A DNA stretch of 64,000 bases, taken from contig CM043944.1 of NCBI GenBank assembly GCA_014529385.2, positions 65,556,248-65,620,247 of the forward strand. The letters run 5' to 3'. The DNA is from Adiantum capillus-veneris (Eukaryota; Streptophyta; Polypodiopsida; Polypodiales; Pteridaceae). The translations under genes were made by a program, and so were the position numbers. Positions 46,630-57,726 of the stretch are shown here, one piece after another. How positions within the stretch are numbered: the first letter of the stretch is position 1; each line of letters opens with the position of its first letter. The notes beneath the pieces were generated by a model that worked only from the letters and a program-made list of their open reading frames with translations, ran no database searches and had not been told where the DNA came from.

Positions 46630-47836
46630 ATGACCAATTCCATCGGTCCAAATCCTTCGACGCCTGTACAACCACCGCCACCACCACAAGCTCTCATTCC
46701 ATCGCTACCTCCACCTCCTTCTAGAAACCAAGCAGTGAGTGTCATTAGCTTGGAAGCTAAAGGGAAGGCAAGGGTGGAAGAACGGGTCCGAGATAATAAC
46801 AAAGGAAAAGAAAAGACAGAAGAAGTGGAAGCCATGGGAGTGAAGCGTGCCAGGCACAAAGAAGCCTCTCAAAAGGAGGACAAGATGAAAGGAAAAGGTG
46901 AATCTAGCAAACAGACGTCTAAGCCTCGATGGAAGATCAACATTGTGGATTTTTCATTGGGTGAGTATGCTAAACCATATGACCTAGTTCAGGATGTATT
47001 GATGCAGGGTCCAAAGATAACTCGGCCCCAATTACTCCATCTTGCACCAAGGATGGGGAGACAATGGACGAAGTTGATAAGTACGAGAAAATCAAGACCA
47101 AGGATAGCTTGGGCTATCTTTGGGAGGAATCTTGACGACATCCTACCAACCATGGATGCTCACATCAAGGGGCAATGTATCTCAAACATCTACATATATG
47201 GTGGCGCACAAATATGCATCATGAGTGAGGAAATGATGCACCATCTAGGCTTAGAGGTAAGTAGACCGGCACCCTGCCGAGCTAAAATGGCAAATAACGT
47301 CAGAGTGAAGTGCATAGGCATAGTGAATGTAGTCAAAGTGAAGGCATTCAACATAGAAGTGGAGGTAGACATTTTTGTCATGCCACACAAAGGGGAGGGC
47401 TACCCTATCATTCTTGGAAGACCGTGGCTCATGGCTATGGAAGCTAAGCAAGATTGGAGTACCGGAAATGATGCACCATCTAGGCCTAGAGGTAAGTAGG
47501 CCGGCACCCTGCCGAGCTAAAATGGCAAATAACGTCAGAGTGAAGTGCATAGGCATAGTGAATGCAGTCAAAGTGAAGGCATTCAACATAGAAGTGGAGG
47601 TAGACATTTTTGTCATGCCACACAAAGGGGAGGGCTACCCTATCATTCTTGGAAGACCCTGGCTCATGGCTATGGAAGCTCAGCAAGACTTTAGTACCGA
47701 AATGATTCAAATGAAGGATGTTGAAGGGAAGTCCATATTCTACGACATGAAACTGGAAAGCAATGCAACATTATCTTGGAGGCATCAGAAGATGAGTCCA
47801 CCAGTGACTATTCATCCACCTCGGGAGAAGAGATAA
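46630..47836 (+). pseudogene. Element 2 protease region with internal duplication and lost catalytic Asp
   Basis: A Pro-rich and Lys-rich spacer leads into NIYIYGGAQICIMSEE at about 47188, where the retropepsin D-(S/T/G)-G-A motif has Tyr (TAT, 47197-47199) in place of Asp. Then come VEVDIFVMPHKGEGYPIILG and RPWLMAME. The segment from EMMHHLGLEV to this point is then repeated in tandem (47231-47465 and 47466-47700). The unit of 235 bp is not a multiple of three, so it shifts the frame. An acidic spacer (SDYSSTSGEEITTTKESDSS) follows in another frame. Confidence 0.85.
47231..47700 (+). repeat. 235-bp direct tandem duplication in PR
   Basis: AAATGATGCACCATCTAGGC begins both copies, at 47231 and 47466, and both end at AGTACCG(G)AAATGAT. 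The copies differ at only a handful of bases (for example GTAGTC versus GCAGTC; GATTGG versus GACTTT), so the duplication is younger than the element. Confidence 0.95.
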
Positions 47837-47839
47837 CAA

Positions 47840-49074
47840 CAACCAAAGAGAGCGACAGTAGCATTGAAGTAATGGGGGTCATCCTCAAAGACCCAAAAAT
47901 ATTGACACAATCTGAAACACCATCAGCAAACCAAGAGGGACCATCAGGTACGCAACCCTTGGTGGATACAAGTAAGTTACATCGCACGCTCTCCAGTGAG
48001 TGGTGAAGAGAGGAAAGAATATGTCGCTATGCTAGGTAACTTCACCACATTTTCCATTGATGGTTATGACAAGATCACAGGCATCAGAGTGGTACAACAC
48101 CGCATAAGACTCAAGGAAGGAAGTAAGCCCGTAGTGCAAAAGCTCAGAAGGCTTGGTGTAATTCAACAAGATGCATTTCTCAAAGTGGTAAGGAATTTGC
48201 TACATGAAAGTTGCATTTACCCCATCGAAGACTCAGAGTGGGTCTCTCCAGTGGTAGTCACACCAAAGAAGAACGGTAAGTGGAGAGTATGTGTAGACTA
48301 CAAACCTCTCAATGCAACCACAAAGAGGGATCATTTTCCCCTCCCACATTCCAATGCTATGTAACTTTTGTCTTCCAACCATACTTTGGTAAGTCAATAC
48401 GAGTCTTTATAGATGATTTTTGCATCTACAGTTCACGCTCCCTCCATTTGATCAAAGTCTATGATGGCTTGGCTAGGCTGCAAGCCTTTGGTGGCCAGCT
48501 TATTGTGGATAAGTGTCACATTGGTGAAAGCAAGGTCACTCTTCTTGGCCAGTTAATTTTGGCAAAAGGGATTGAGGTTGACTCTAGCAAGATTCAAGCT
48601 CTAGTATCTCTGTCATCACCCACCACAGCTAAGCAATTGGTCTATTTCCTTCAGAAGGTAAGGTATTTGAGCAGGTTCATTCACTTGCTCTCTCAGGTGG
48701 TTCTCCCTCTACAACAAGTCACCCATAGAGATGTATTTTCATGGATTGAAGAAGATGAGCAACAGTTTACCGAAGTGAAACAGATCCTGGCTACACTTCC
48801 CACCATCGCAACCCCTAGATGGGACGAACCATTTTATGTGAACCCCAGTGTAGGAAGTGATACACTTGGAGCCGTACTAATGCAAAAGGACCCCCAATCT
48901 TCTTTCACGAGTCCTATCTACTTCTCTAGTCATGTCATGACCCCATCAAAAGAAGGATTCACCGCGGTAGAGCACTTGGTGCTTGCATTAATGTTTGCCA
49001 CTACAAAGTTCCACTCTTATCTATTGCCTAGACCCTTTGTAATTCTGACAATGGAGAGGTCTTTCCGTATGTAA
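47840..49074 (+). pseudogene. Element 2 reverse transcriptase (core deleted) and degenerate RNase H
   Basis: The N-terminal RT part in one frame has DSEWVSPVVVTPKKNGKWRV, then VDYKPLNATTKRDHFPLP. At about 48345 it jumps, after a frame change, to VTFVFQPYFGKSIRVFIDDF. The FIDD box is the catalytic YxDD equivalent. Between FPLP and the ATFQ-equivalent the palm motif with the first catalytic Asp (MDGFSGY in Element 1) is missing, a deletion of roughly 200 bp compared with Element 1. The gypsy RNase H part (FYVNPSVGSDTLGAVLMQKD) again lacks the DAS Asp. The frame ends at 49074. Confidence 0.88.
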
Positions 49075-49141
49075 TGCAACACAAGATGTCTCATCTAGAA
49101 TCTCTAAGTGGCTTGTTAGATTACAAGAGTTTTATTACACC

Positions 49142-49720
49142 ATGCAGGTAGAGAATTCCATCAGGGCTAGTCTAGTAGGTATTCTTACTCATCGTCACTA
49201 TGAGAAGAAGCTAAAGGTCAACACAGAAGGTAAAGAAGTGACAGCAATGGTAAAAATTCCTAAGCTAAAAAGAGCTCATTCTCTTTTTTTTTATGGAGCA
49301 TACAAAAGAACAGTGGACCAGTCTGTAGTCAGTATCATCATTTTCAATGAGCAAAAGGAGAAGGTATTCTCTATTGGGTAGTTGTTACACTCCCACTCCA
49401 ACAATGAAGCAGAGTACGCAGCTTTAATTCTTGGATTAGAACAATGTGTTTTGCAAGGGATTCAACACCTAAATGTGTTTGGCAATGCTCTGTTATTGAT
49501 AAAGCAGATAAATGGCACTTGGATTTTTAAAAATCAGGTTTTACTTGGCCAATTACGCCAAGTAAGGGATCTTTTAAGAAAGTTTGAAGCAGTGTAGTTA
49601 TTTCATGTCCCTAGAGAAAAAAATCAAGAGGCAGATGCTCTAGCCAAGGAGAGAATACAAGATGTTCCCATAGGACCAATCAGACTGAAACTACCCCTCT
49701 TTCAAGGTAGCGATGTTATG
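49142..49720 (+). pseudogene. Element 2 archaeal-type RNase H
   Basis: One frame with TAG at 49379 and 49595. Motifs: LFFYGAYKRTVDQ, where the FDGAY Asp of Element 1 is Tyr, SNNEAEYAALILGLEQ, VFGNALLLIKQINGTW, where the GD of Element 1 is GN, and NQEADALAKE. Two of four metal-binding acids are thus lost. The domain stands between the tether RNase H and IN as in Element 1. Confidence 0.85.
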
Positions 49721-51037
49721 CCTGATATCACCAACTTCTTAGATACATGAGAGTGTCTTGAAGGGGACATCAAGAAACAATGGCTTGTTAGAAAGTCTAC
49801 AAGATATCGCTTTGTAAACAACAACCTATATTGCAAGGGCAAAGACCAAATTCTCAGGTGAGTGCCAATCTCCAGTGAAATCACGGAGGTAATGTCAAGT
49901 TGCCATGATGGTGTCTGCGGTGGCCATTTTGCTCTAGATATTACCAGTAGGGAGATTCTACAGGCAGGATTCTCTTGGCCTAGTCTAAACAGGGATGTGC
50001 GTCATTGGTGTAAAACATGCAAGGCTTGTCAAGTGTCCAGCAATCATGCACTAGCCTATGAGCCATCGACTCCTATCATCTCATATGATCCATTTGAAAA
50101 GTGGAAAATAGATGCAATTGGTCCTTTACCAAGGGTAGGTAAACTATACATTCTAGTTGGTGTAGACTACATGACCCAATGGGTGGAAGCAGTGGCCACC
50201 ACGTGCATTACAGCCCAAGAAGTGGAGAAGTTCATATTTGAGCACATTTGTTGTCGTTTTGGCACACCTCTGGAGATAATATCTGATAGAGGACCAGGTT
50301 TCAGAGACACTCTGGTGGGAGAAATGATGAAAAAGTTAGGCATTACACGCCGACATTCCACCCCATACTATCCACAGTGCAATGGTCTAGTGGAAAAGGT
50401 AAATGGCATGATCTGTAAGATCATCACAAAGCAGGTGAATAACCACACAAGTGATTGGGTTAAGCATCTCATGGCTGCTCTTTGGGCCTACCACATGACA
50501 TTCTGAACATCACTAGGTTTCACCCCTTTCCATTTGGTATATGGAAAGGATGCCATTCTACCCATCAAGGTATAGATAGCCAGCTTGCAAGTCATGGCTA
50601 GCCAATTACAGTGCCTAATTACCCATCTCCGCAACCACATCCTTGATCTAGAAAGGCTTCAATTAGATAGGGAAGATGCAATCAATCACTATGCAGTACA
50701 AGCAGAGCGACGCCAACTCACATTCAATCAAGGGCTTAAGGAAAAGGGTATGGAAAAAGGCATGTTAGTGTTGGGATACGACAACATATTTGACACTAGT
50801 AAAGATAAGAAATTTCAACCCAGATGGGAAGGGCCACTCATTGTCAAAAGGTGCTACACCAATGGCAACTACAAATTGATGGAAGCAGATGGTAGAATTC
50901 ACAAGATCAGAGTCAATGGATGGAGGCTCAACAGGTACTTTTTAAGATTTGATCCAGAGTTCATGCTAGATATTCCAAAAGAGGGAGAACCTTCCAACTC
51001 CGCTACTAGAGAATCAGAACTAGAGCTAGAAGCATGA
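49721..51037 (+). pseudogene. Element 2 integrase
   Basis: Same frame as the aRH, with TGA at 49748, 49859 and 50504 and TAG at 50573. The zinc finger runs from CHDGVCGGHF to WCKTCKACQ. Catalytic D, D and E lie in KWKIDAIGPLP, IISDRGPGF and NGLVEKVNG. The C-terminal module has FQPRWEGPLIVKRCYTNGNY, and the protein ends with an acidic tail (ESELELEA, TGA at 51035). The core is complete apart from the stops. A polypurine stretch (AGAAGGGAGGGC, about 51050-51061) follows just before the 3' LTR. Confidence 0.9.
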
Positions 51038-51064
51038 ATGCCTCTAGCCAGAAGGGAGGGCTAA

Positions 51065-51283
51065 TGACGGTCGATTTTCAAAACCGTTGCCGTAAGAACC
51101 AACCCCAATCAGAAAGGAGCACAATACAAGAAAATGATTAAAAAATGTTCTTTAGCATGCACCACCACCCCTTCCATGCTTGCAGTTGGTGGGCCTTCCC
51201 TCAGTTTGGCCACAATCCTCCATTATCACTAGAGGATAGCTCCTCTTTCTCCTGCTCGGCTCCACCACCATCGTCTCTCTCTC

Positions 51284-51371
<88 letters not shown>

Positions 51372-52515
51372 TCCCCATACCCCTCTCACACCCGCACCCG
51401 CTCCCTCTCTCACTCTCAAGCCCTCGTTCTTTAATAGAAACAGACATCACGTAAGATTATAAAAATATAAAAAATAATTATATTTTCTCTTGCTCTCGTT
51501 CACACACACACACACACTCTTTCGTTCACACACACACCCTACACACTTACACATACACATACACATACAACCCCATATACATATGCACACTCACAAGCAC
51601 AAACACACTCGCACACTTACTAGCACACACGAATGGCTACAAATATTCACAAGCACGCGTATACGCACTCATATGAGCACATGCACATGCATCCAAACAC
51701 ACACTCACGCCATACGCACAAAAAAAAAACGAAGGAACTCGGCAATCAATACCATCGACAAAGAATAAGGATGACCAAATCATGTAGTAGCAACACCGAA
51801 TCATGAAATGACGTTGAAGGCATGCCCCGATCGGCCTCGAAGCTGATAAACGTGCTACACCGGCTCACCAGCAAGGGCGGCCATTCACTGACATCTTGTT
51901 TATGATGCATCTCCACAGTAACATCCGTAGGTTATTATTATTTTCCAGTTTCAAGCCAAAATCTTGTATAAAACCCATTGTAAATTTCCATGTCTCTCTA
52001 GGTGATGGTCACAAAGGCCCACCTAAGAGATATCATTTTAAAAATTCTCCTAAGGCAAGCAAGAGTCAACCACCTGGGTCCCAACTCCTTGCTTTATCTG
52101 CCCTGATTAGGGCCCTAACCTAATCAAATTATCCTAACCTAATGGGCAGCCTGCACCTATAAAAGAGAACTGAGAGGTCACTATCGGGGGAGCAATTGGT
52201 AGCATTTTGGGACGGAATTTGGGAGGGCACTCTGGAGAGTGGTGTAGCATTTGGGGCAGCATTTTTGGGAAGTTAGCACTATGAAAAGGAAGCCACATCC
52301 ACACCTCAACTCCAAGGGTCACCACAAACTCATGAGAGTAGAATCTCTTTGTTTATGAATCACCTCTAGAGAACGCACTATAGATTCACTATCTCTATCT
52401 CTCGCTCTCTATCACCATAGTCGTCGTCTCGTCGAAGCTAAGGTTTCTGTAAATATTGCGCCGAATCAAGTTTCCCTCACATCCTGAGGGGTTTCATCAC
52501 CTACGTGTGTGTGTG

Positions 52516-52603
<88 letters not shown>

Positions 52604-52754
52604 GTGTTTGTGTTATTTTAAATTGCCGCTATTTGCGTCCCAGCCGCTCAAATCTAGGTGGTGCCCCCTGTTCATTCACTGTGACTAGCTTGGTGTGCAT
52701 CGGTTCCTTGCGTTTTGAGGCCGTCGGGGTGCATGTTGCACTTTGCACTCGTCA
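51065..52754 (+). repeat. 3' LTR of Element 2 (microsatellite-rich)
   Basis: Proposed start TGACGGTCGATTTTC directly after the polypurine stretch; the end, GCACTCGTCA, is fixed by the match to 44442. It contains a (CT)n-(CA)n tract at about 51273-51368, CA-rich words at 51500-51720 and a (GT)n tract at about 52506-52601. A TATA-like CCTATAAAAG at about 52156 fits an LTR promoter. Only the last 150 bp or so has a visible partner in the 5' LTR. Confidence 0.7.
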
Positions 52755-53270
52755 CCACTTGAAGATGATTGAAAGTGGTTTGATGAACTTTTTCAATCAC
52801 CCTAAGGTGCAATACCCTAAGGTGGTTTTAAGTGCTTCAAGTGGTTTCAAGTAGTTCAAAGACACTTTCAAACATGCAAAACCACTTCTAAGTGGTAAAT
52901 GTTCCTCTTGAGTGCTTTTACAAACCCGAGATTTGGGTGTTATCCAACTGAAGGTGATTGAAAGTGGTAAAAAAACCAGTTGAAAGTGGTTAAATGACCA
53001 CTTTCAATCACCTATAGGTTGTTTAAAGTGCTTAAGGGAGAACCTATGTAAGCACTTGGAAGATTTCAAACCACCTGAAGGTGATTGAAAATGGTAAACA
53101 AACCACTTGAAAGTGGTTTGATGACCTTTTTCAATCACCTATAGGTGGTTTAAAGTGCTTCATGTGGTTTCAAGAAGTTTAAAGCCCCTTTCAAACATGC
53201 AAAACAACTTCTAAGTGGTAAATGTTCCTCTTATGTGCTTTCACAAACACGAGAGTGGGTGTTATAACTT
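52755..53270. repeat. Palindromic-word array, CCACTT/AAGTGG type (upstream of T1)
   Basis: Words such as AAACCACTTGAAAGTGGTTT (arms AAACCACTT and AAGTGGTTT around GA) and their halves AAGTG(G/C) and (G/C)CACTT recur throughout. They lie inside a longer unit of about 185-190 bp that contains GAAGGTGATTGAAA.TGGTAAA, TTTCAATCACCTATAGGT and TAAATGTTCCTCTT. The T1 exon starts after an AG acceptor about 70 bp downstream, so the array is probably in an intron or 5' leader. Confidence 0.9.
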
Positions 53271-53302
53271 GTGGGTGATGGTACCAAAACCATTTTAGTT
53301 AT

Positions 53303-55198
53303 TTGTTCTCACATTATCTCTTTATTGCCTTCTTTTTTGTGCAGGTGGAATTTTACAGGCGGTTTCAGGAAATGCATCCAACGGTACGCATTTCGTTGAG
53401 ATGCTTTGATAATTTGAAGTCCTTTTTTGTTCAAAAATTACGGGACCGTAATACATGCTGCTGCAAATATCATGTGCAAGTTTTTCACTTGAAAGATGCT
53501 TTCAACCAAATGCATCAAGGTAGGTTTGGAGTATATGGAGAATCTAGTCGTTGTGCTTGTGATGTTTGTGACCCTGCAGTAAGTGGCAGTATATGTGTGG
53601 CTGCAAAGTCAACACTTGAGAGCCTGACATCACTATGGGAGTCCTTTTTGTGTCCTAAATTAGAAAATTCCATGTTTCATCTACACATCTGCTTGATGCG
53701 ATCAGTGCGGTGCCAAACAACTTAGATGTTGTCCTCTTGAAGTACACAACGACAACTTACAGGTGGCTGGAAAGTTTTTTTTGGTATGGAGACACAATCT
53801 ATACATGAAGATGGCTAGCACTACAAAAGGAAAGATCTTGTTATTCATGAGATTTGGTGCTCCACTTTCATTTCATTCATGAAAGACAAGTTGACCAAGT
53901 TTATCAAACATAACTACATTGAGAGATGGCAGGCCAACCAATTCAAAGAGTGTCTACAGAGTTTTTCAAGTGATGTCATTGTCTCTGTCATGGACTTTGT
54001 GCAAAAAATTAAAGTTTTTAAATTCAGAATGAGATCCAATCCATGCACTGTTATTCTAGTCAGGTGACCATTTTGGTCCACATTTGCTATGCGCGCTCGA
54101 CAATGAGCGACATCATAAAAATTCTCCATTTTCATATATCCGATGATAATGTGCATGACACTTGTTCGTTCAACACATCTTTCTTTTGAATGACCAACAG
54201 TTTAAGGACCGGGGATTTTGTTTAAAGCGACACAAGGTATGGTATGATGGTGCAACATCACAATTCAAATCACGATGGACTTTCTTCTTTGTTGCAAGAT
54301 GTTTTCAGCTTACTGGGCTTGAGATGATGCACAACTATTCTGGTTCAAGTCATAGAAAAGGTGAACATGACGGTGCTGGTGCAGTCATAAACAGGGCATT
54401 AACCCATGAGCATTTGAAGGTGGATAGACACCCCCTGTATAATGCAGCAATAGTGGTCAATTACCTCACCCTAATGAACAATACGAAAGACTGTTGTTCA
54501 TCCACGAACAAGGTCGATAGGGTCTTCTGGGAAATCAAGGTGGGTGATGTGCTGAGAGATACAGAATGGGATTGCAAGAAAATTAGTGGATCACGTTTGA
54601 TGCATTGTTTGAATGGTCTCTTCAATAGATAAAACTGCACTAAGGTGTATAAATCTGTCCTGCTTCTGTCATGCTTGCCATGCATGGTCAATGGAGAAGA
54701 TATGAAAACAAATCTCACATAGAAGCATGGCAGTACCTGAGGATCATACCAACAGAGGCTGACATAAATGAAGTTGTTTCAAGTGACGAGAAGATTGATG
54801 CACCTATGTATGTTGGACATCATGATGATTTGAGAGATGCCTTAGGAGTTGGAGATAACTTTGCAGTCAACGCTGAGGAGGAAGAATCTGATTTTTATAT
54901 ACTGAGGTTTTGCATGGAGAAGAGGCTATCCATCACGACTCAGAAGGATGCATGGCACAATTATATAAAGAAGAACTCCTTATATGTTGAGGAGCACTTT
55001 TACGATAAAATTGAGGGACGCTCCGATCAGTATGTGTTATTAGATGATAGGCCTCCTGCTTCCATGTACTCGCACCTAGTTCAATGCCTTAAGTTCCCCT
55101 TGTATCATGAGAGAAATGAGCCTAATGTCCCCACTTTGAGTGATACCGTGTATGAGCACATCTACAATAGCATGCCCTCTAATACCACGCCTATTTAA
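53303..55198 (+). pseudogene. T1: transposase-like gene with SSHRKGEHDGAGA motif
   Basis: After a polypyrimidine-AG acceptor (53344) the frame reads QEMHPTVRISLRCFDNLK, then FFVQKLRDRNTCCCKYHVQV, LKDAFNQMHQGRFGVYGES and CACDVC. Frameshifted parts include KFIKHNYIERWQANQFKECL, EIQSMH.YSSQVTILVHICY and HISDDNVHD. The frame at 54162-54632 has VWYDGATSQFKSRWTFFFV and SSHRKGEHDGAGAVINRALT. The last frame (54671-55198) is acidic. The layout of QVTILVHI, SDD..HD, W.DG...QFK, then HGKG..DG.G recalls an uncharacterised transposase-like family found in many eukaryotes. D and E/D residues in these blocks would be the catalytic candidates. Several frameshifts make this copy inactive. Confidence 0.55.
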
Positions 55199-55399
55199 AA
55201 CACATTGACCTCATAAAGTATAATTGGGTACCATTTCTTGTATCTGTTCCTCATAAAAACTTATGTTCCTCATCCAAAAGCTGAAGCGTTTCTGACACTT
55301 TTTTCTTCTTTTGAGTACATGTAGCTTACAACTTGCCATCCACTTCCAGGTGCTTTGAACTACCTTCAACCAGATTTTACAAAGATATCAATCCCTTTA

Positions 55400-55870
55400 A
55401 GCCACCCAAAATTTGCCAAGACACCCTCATATACGTAGTTTTGATATCATTGACCACCTACAAGTGCTATCTAAACCACTAGCAAGTAGTTCAGAAACTT
55501 TTTCAAACCACTTTCAAAGCACTTGCAAGTGGAGGAGAAGACCTAGCAAGTGATCAAGAAGGCCTTTGCAAGTGCTTTAGAACTACTTGCTTGTATACGT
55601 AGTGTCGATCTCATATACCACCTACAAGTGCTATCTAGACCACTAGCAAGTGGTTCTGAACCACTATCAAGTGCTATCTTAACCACTAGCAATTGGTTTT
55701 GAACCACTAGAAAGTGATATCTAAACCATTGGCAAGTGCTCCACTAGTTAGCACTTCCTACTCCAAGCAAGCAGTTGAGATCTATCTCAAAGCACTTCAT
55801 AACATGAAGCACTTCTAGTCTGAAGTCTAACCACTTGGTCAACACATTCTACTTATCTACTAAGCAACTT
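55400..55870. repeat. Palindromic-word array, CCACTT/AAGTGG type (downstream of T1)
   Basis: ACCACTAGCAAGTG and GCACTTGCAAGTGG are typical words, in a loose unit CCACCTACAAGTGCTATCTA that occurs at least twice (about 55455 and 55620). The core word is shared with the array upstream of T1 although the spacer sequences differ. It begins right after the splice donor of the module 3 coiled-coil exon (minus strand), which makes it intronic for that gene. Confidence 0.9.
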
Positions 55871-55877
55871 GAATTTA

Positions 55878-56138
55878 TCACAAATCACTTCTAGGCACTT
55901 TTAGCAACAAACTAACGTGCAAGGAGTCCAGATCTTCTTTAAGCCACCTTGAATCAATAGTGGCACCTACCTTGGACAACATCTTGGTGATAGATGTGAC
56001 CTCTACCTCTTTGCGGTCTACCTCCCGTGGATCTGAATCGGGTGAGGTCTTGAGCACCTCCAGCTCCTTGTTTACTTGGTCCAATTCTCTATAGAAGTCA
56101 TTGTAAGCATAAAAATGCCCTTCATTTCTAAGCCACAT
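55878..56138 (-). CDS. Module 3: coiled-coil exon, copy 3
   Basis: Reads YRELDQVNKELEVLKTSPDS, PREVDRKEVEVTSITKML and SKVGATIDSRWLKEDLDSLH. It ends at a GTTAGT donor in the same place as copies 1 and 2. Alternating charged and Leu/Val positions support a coiled coil. The array of CCACTT words occupies the intron that follows. Confidence 0.5.
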   Translation of the reverse strand: MWLRNEGHFYAYNDFYRELDQVNKELEVLKTSPDSDPREVDRKEVEVTSITKMLSKVGATIDSRWLKEDLDSLHVSLLLKVPRSDL

Positions 56139-56240
56139 GTCCCTCTTTTCCTGCAGATGCCTTTTTTGCTCATTCTCCTAGCCACTAAGTCCCTCTGCCA
56201 TGCTAAGCACCACCTGCATATACATTGGCATCTCTACTAC

Positions 56241-57043
56241 CTAAAATGGTTGCAGCTTTCTTGTCGACATTGTCAATATTAATGACAAGGCACCATCACA
56301 AATATATGCTTCTATTTTAATGACACCTATCAAGCCATAATCGGCGCGGAACTTGTTGATCTTCCGCTCCAAACCCCCTTTTTGCATCTTGCAGTTTTTA
56401 ACGACACTGCCACCAAACCTTGCCCATGCAATCGGATGTCCAATCGAATCACTCGCTGAAGCTAGACACCTCTCATATACAAAACCCCATGCAAATTTTT
56501 CTATCATCTCACCATTGCATGGGGTTGCTTGATATACCTTTTGGTACAAAAGCCGGAACTCATTAATGAACTCATCCCTCACATGGTTGAGAAATAGCTT
56601 TGTGCTTTTCTTGTGTAGGCACTTGAAGACACTCAGCCACTCCTCATGGAGGATATCTTTATTTGTGAGCTCTTTAGGTAGCTTCCCCTCTAGGTTGAGC
56701 CCGTACTCCTCATGCAATTCCTTGGTCAAGAAGAAAAATCTTGATAGCCACAAGTACTCCAATGCTGCAAGCACCAAAAAATAGAGCTTGTTGAAAGCCC
56801 AGCTTTGCAACCATTGAAGCAATGGAAAAAAACAATGCAAAACGTACACATGCATACCTTTCGATAACTTTGGATTCAACGCATTCCAGAGTCCCAGGCA
56901 TAGCCTTTATCTCCACCTTTGATGGACTGCTTTGTGTCGCGAGCTCATTGGTTGGAGGGGTTTGATCTTGAAGTTCAGGTTCAGACATTGTGCCCTTCTC
57001 GGTCTTGTGCCTTGGTAAACCGCGTGCAGGTGACTTCATCTTG
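56241..57043 (-). CDS. Module 3: N-terminal exon and domain A, copy 3 (best preserved)
   Basis: The first exon starts MKSPARGLPRHKTEK near 57040, is Glu/Ser/Thr-rich, and ends at a GT donor at 56857. The second, after an AG at about 56765, reads EYLWLSRFFFLTKELHEEYG, then LTNKDILHEEWLSVFKCL, NEFRLLYQKVYQATP, FVYERCLASASDS, IAWARFGGSVVKNC and LERKINKFRADYGLIGVIKI to a TAG at 56241. This is the longest open copy and the best reference for domain A. The join between the two exons is not phase-perfect in my reading, so the boundary or one base is uncertain. No known family is recognised. Confidence 0.5.
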
Positions 57044-57099
57044 CAGCCTACAACTTGACTGTACAGTAAAGAGACTAAGCTTATGAGCATGCAGAGAAA

Positions 57100-57726
57100 T
57101 ACTAATGCCTACAAATCCAAGTGCTACAGTAATATGCATATGAGACATGCAGACATGTAATCCTCAGCAATTCAAAACTGTTTATGAGCACGATTGGCGA
57201 CCTCTGTTTGCGAAAAGGATGCATGTGTTATGAGCACGAGGAGAAATACTAATGCATGCATACAGCTCCAAGTGCTACAGTATTCATGATGCATGCAAAG
57301 CTTCACTTCAAAAGCAGTAGGAAAAATGCACATGTAGACATGGAAACCTCAGCAGTTCAAAATGACAGTAGGGTTTACCTTCTCAATCCGACAAAGGAGA
57401 GGCGAGAGTGAATGAGATGTCTGCAAACCTCAGCAGTTCAAATTGCAGAAGGGTTTACCTTCTCGGTCCAACAGAGAAAAGGCAAGAGTGAATGAGACGA
57501 GCATTTGAGTTTGAAAGCTCAGGGACATCACCTAGCACGCTGGAAAAATATGTCTAAAGTTGACGTCGACGTCGTCCTATGACAAGTCACATCATGCATA
57601 CCTTGAAATGATGAGACTGAGCCACCCCTACAATCAATGGCCCCTTCCAACTATTAAGCCATCAATATTTTAAAATTCCCCTTTTCTTTTTTGAATTTAT
57701 CACAAATTCCTTTCCAAAGTAGTCTC
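57100..57726. other. Upstream region of module 3
   Basis: Contains two similar blocks (AACCTCAGCAGTTCAAA.TG.CAG.AGGGTTTACCTTCTC near 57348 and 57426) and ATGCAT-rich words; no coding frame is supported. It may hold the promoter of the minus-strand module 3 gene. Confidence 0.35.

Larger units (their letters stand above)
43127..52754 (+). mobile_element. Tat-like Ty3/gypsy retrotransposon, decayed (Element 2)
   Basis: The shared LTR ends (GTGAAGTGTTTG to CTCGTCA) at 43127-44442 and 52602-52754 bracket an extra ORF, gag, PR, RT, RNase H, archaeal-type RNase H and IN. Its protein order and aRH match Element 1, and the primer site is nearly the same, but the two differ clearly in sequence. The 5' LTR is truncated on its left and carries a nested insertion. 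Internal damage includes a 235-bp tandem duplication in PR, an RT-core deletion and many stops. Confidence 0.88.

Noticed and set aside
51145-51768. His/Ser-rich ORFs in the 3' LTR of Element 2
   Set aside because: They arise from CT and CA microsatellites inside an LTR.
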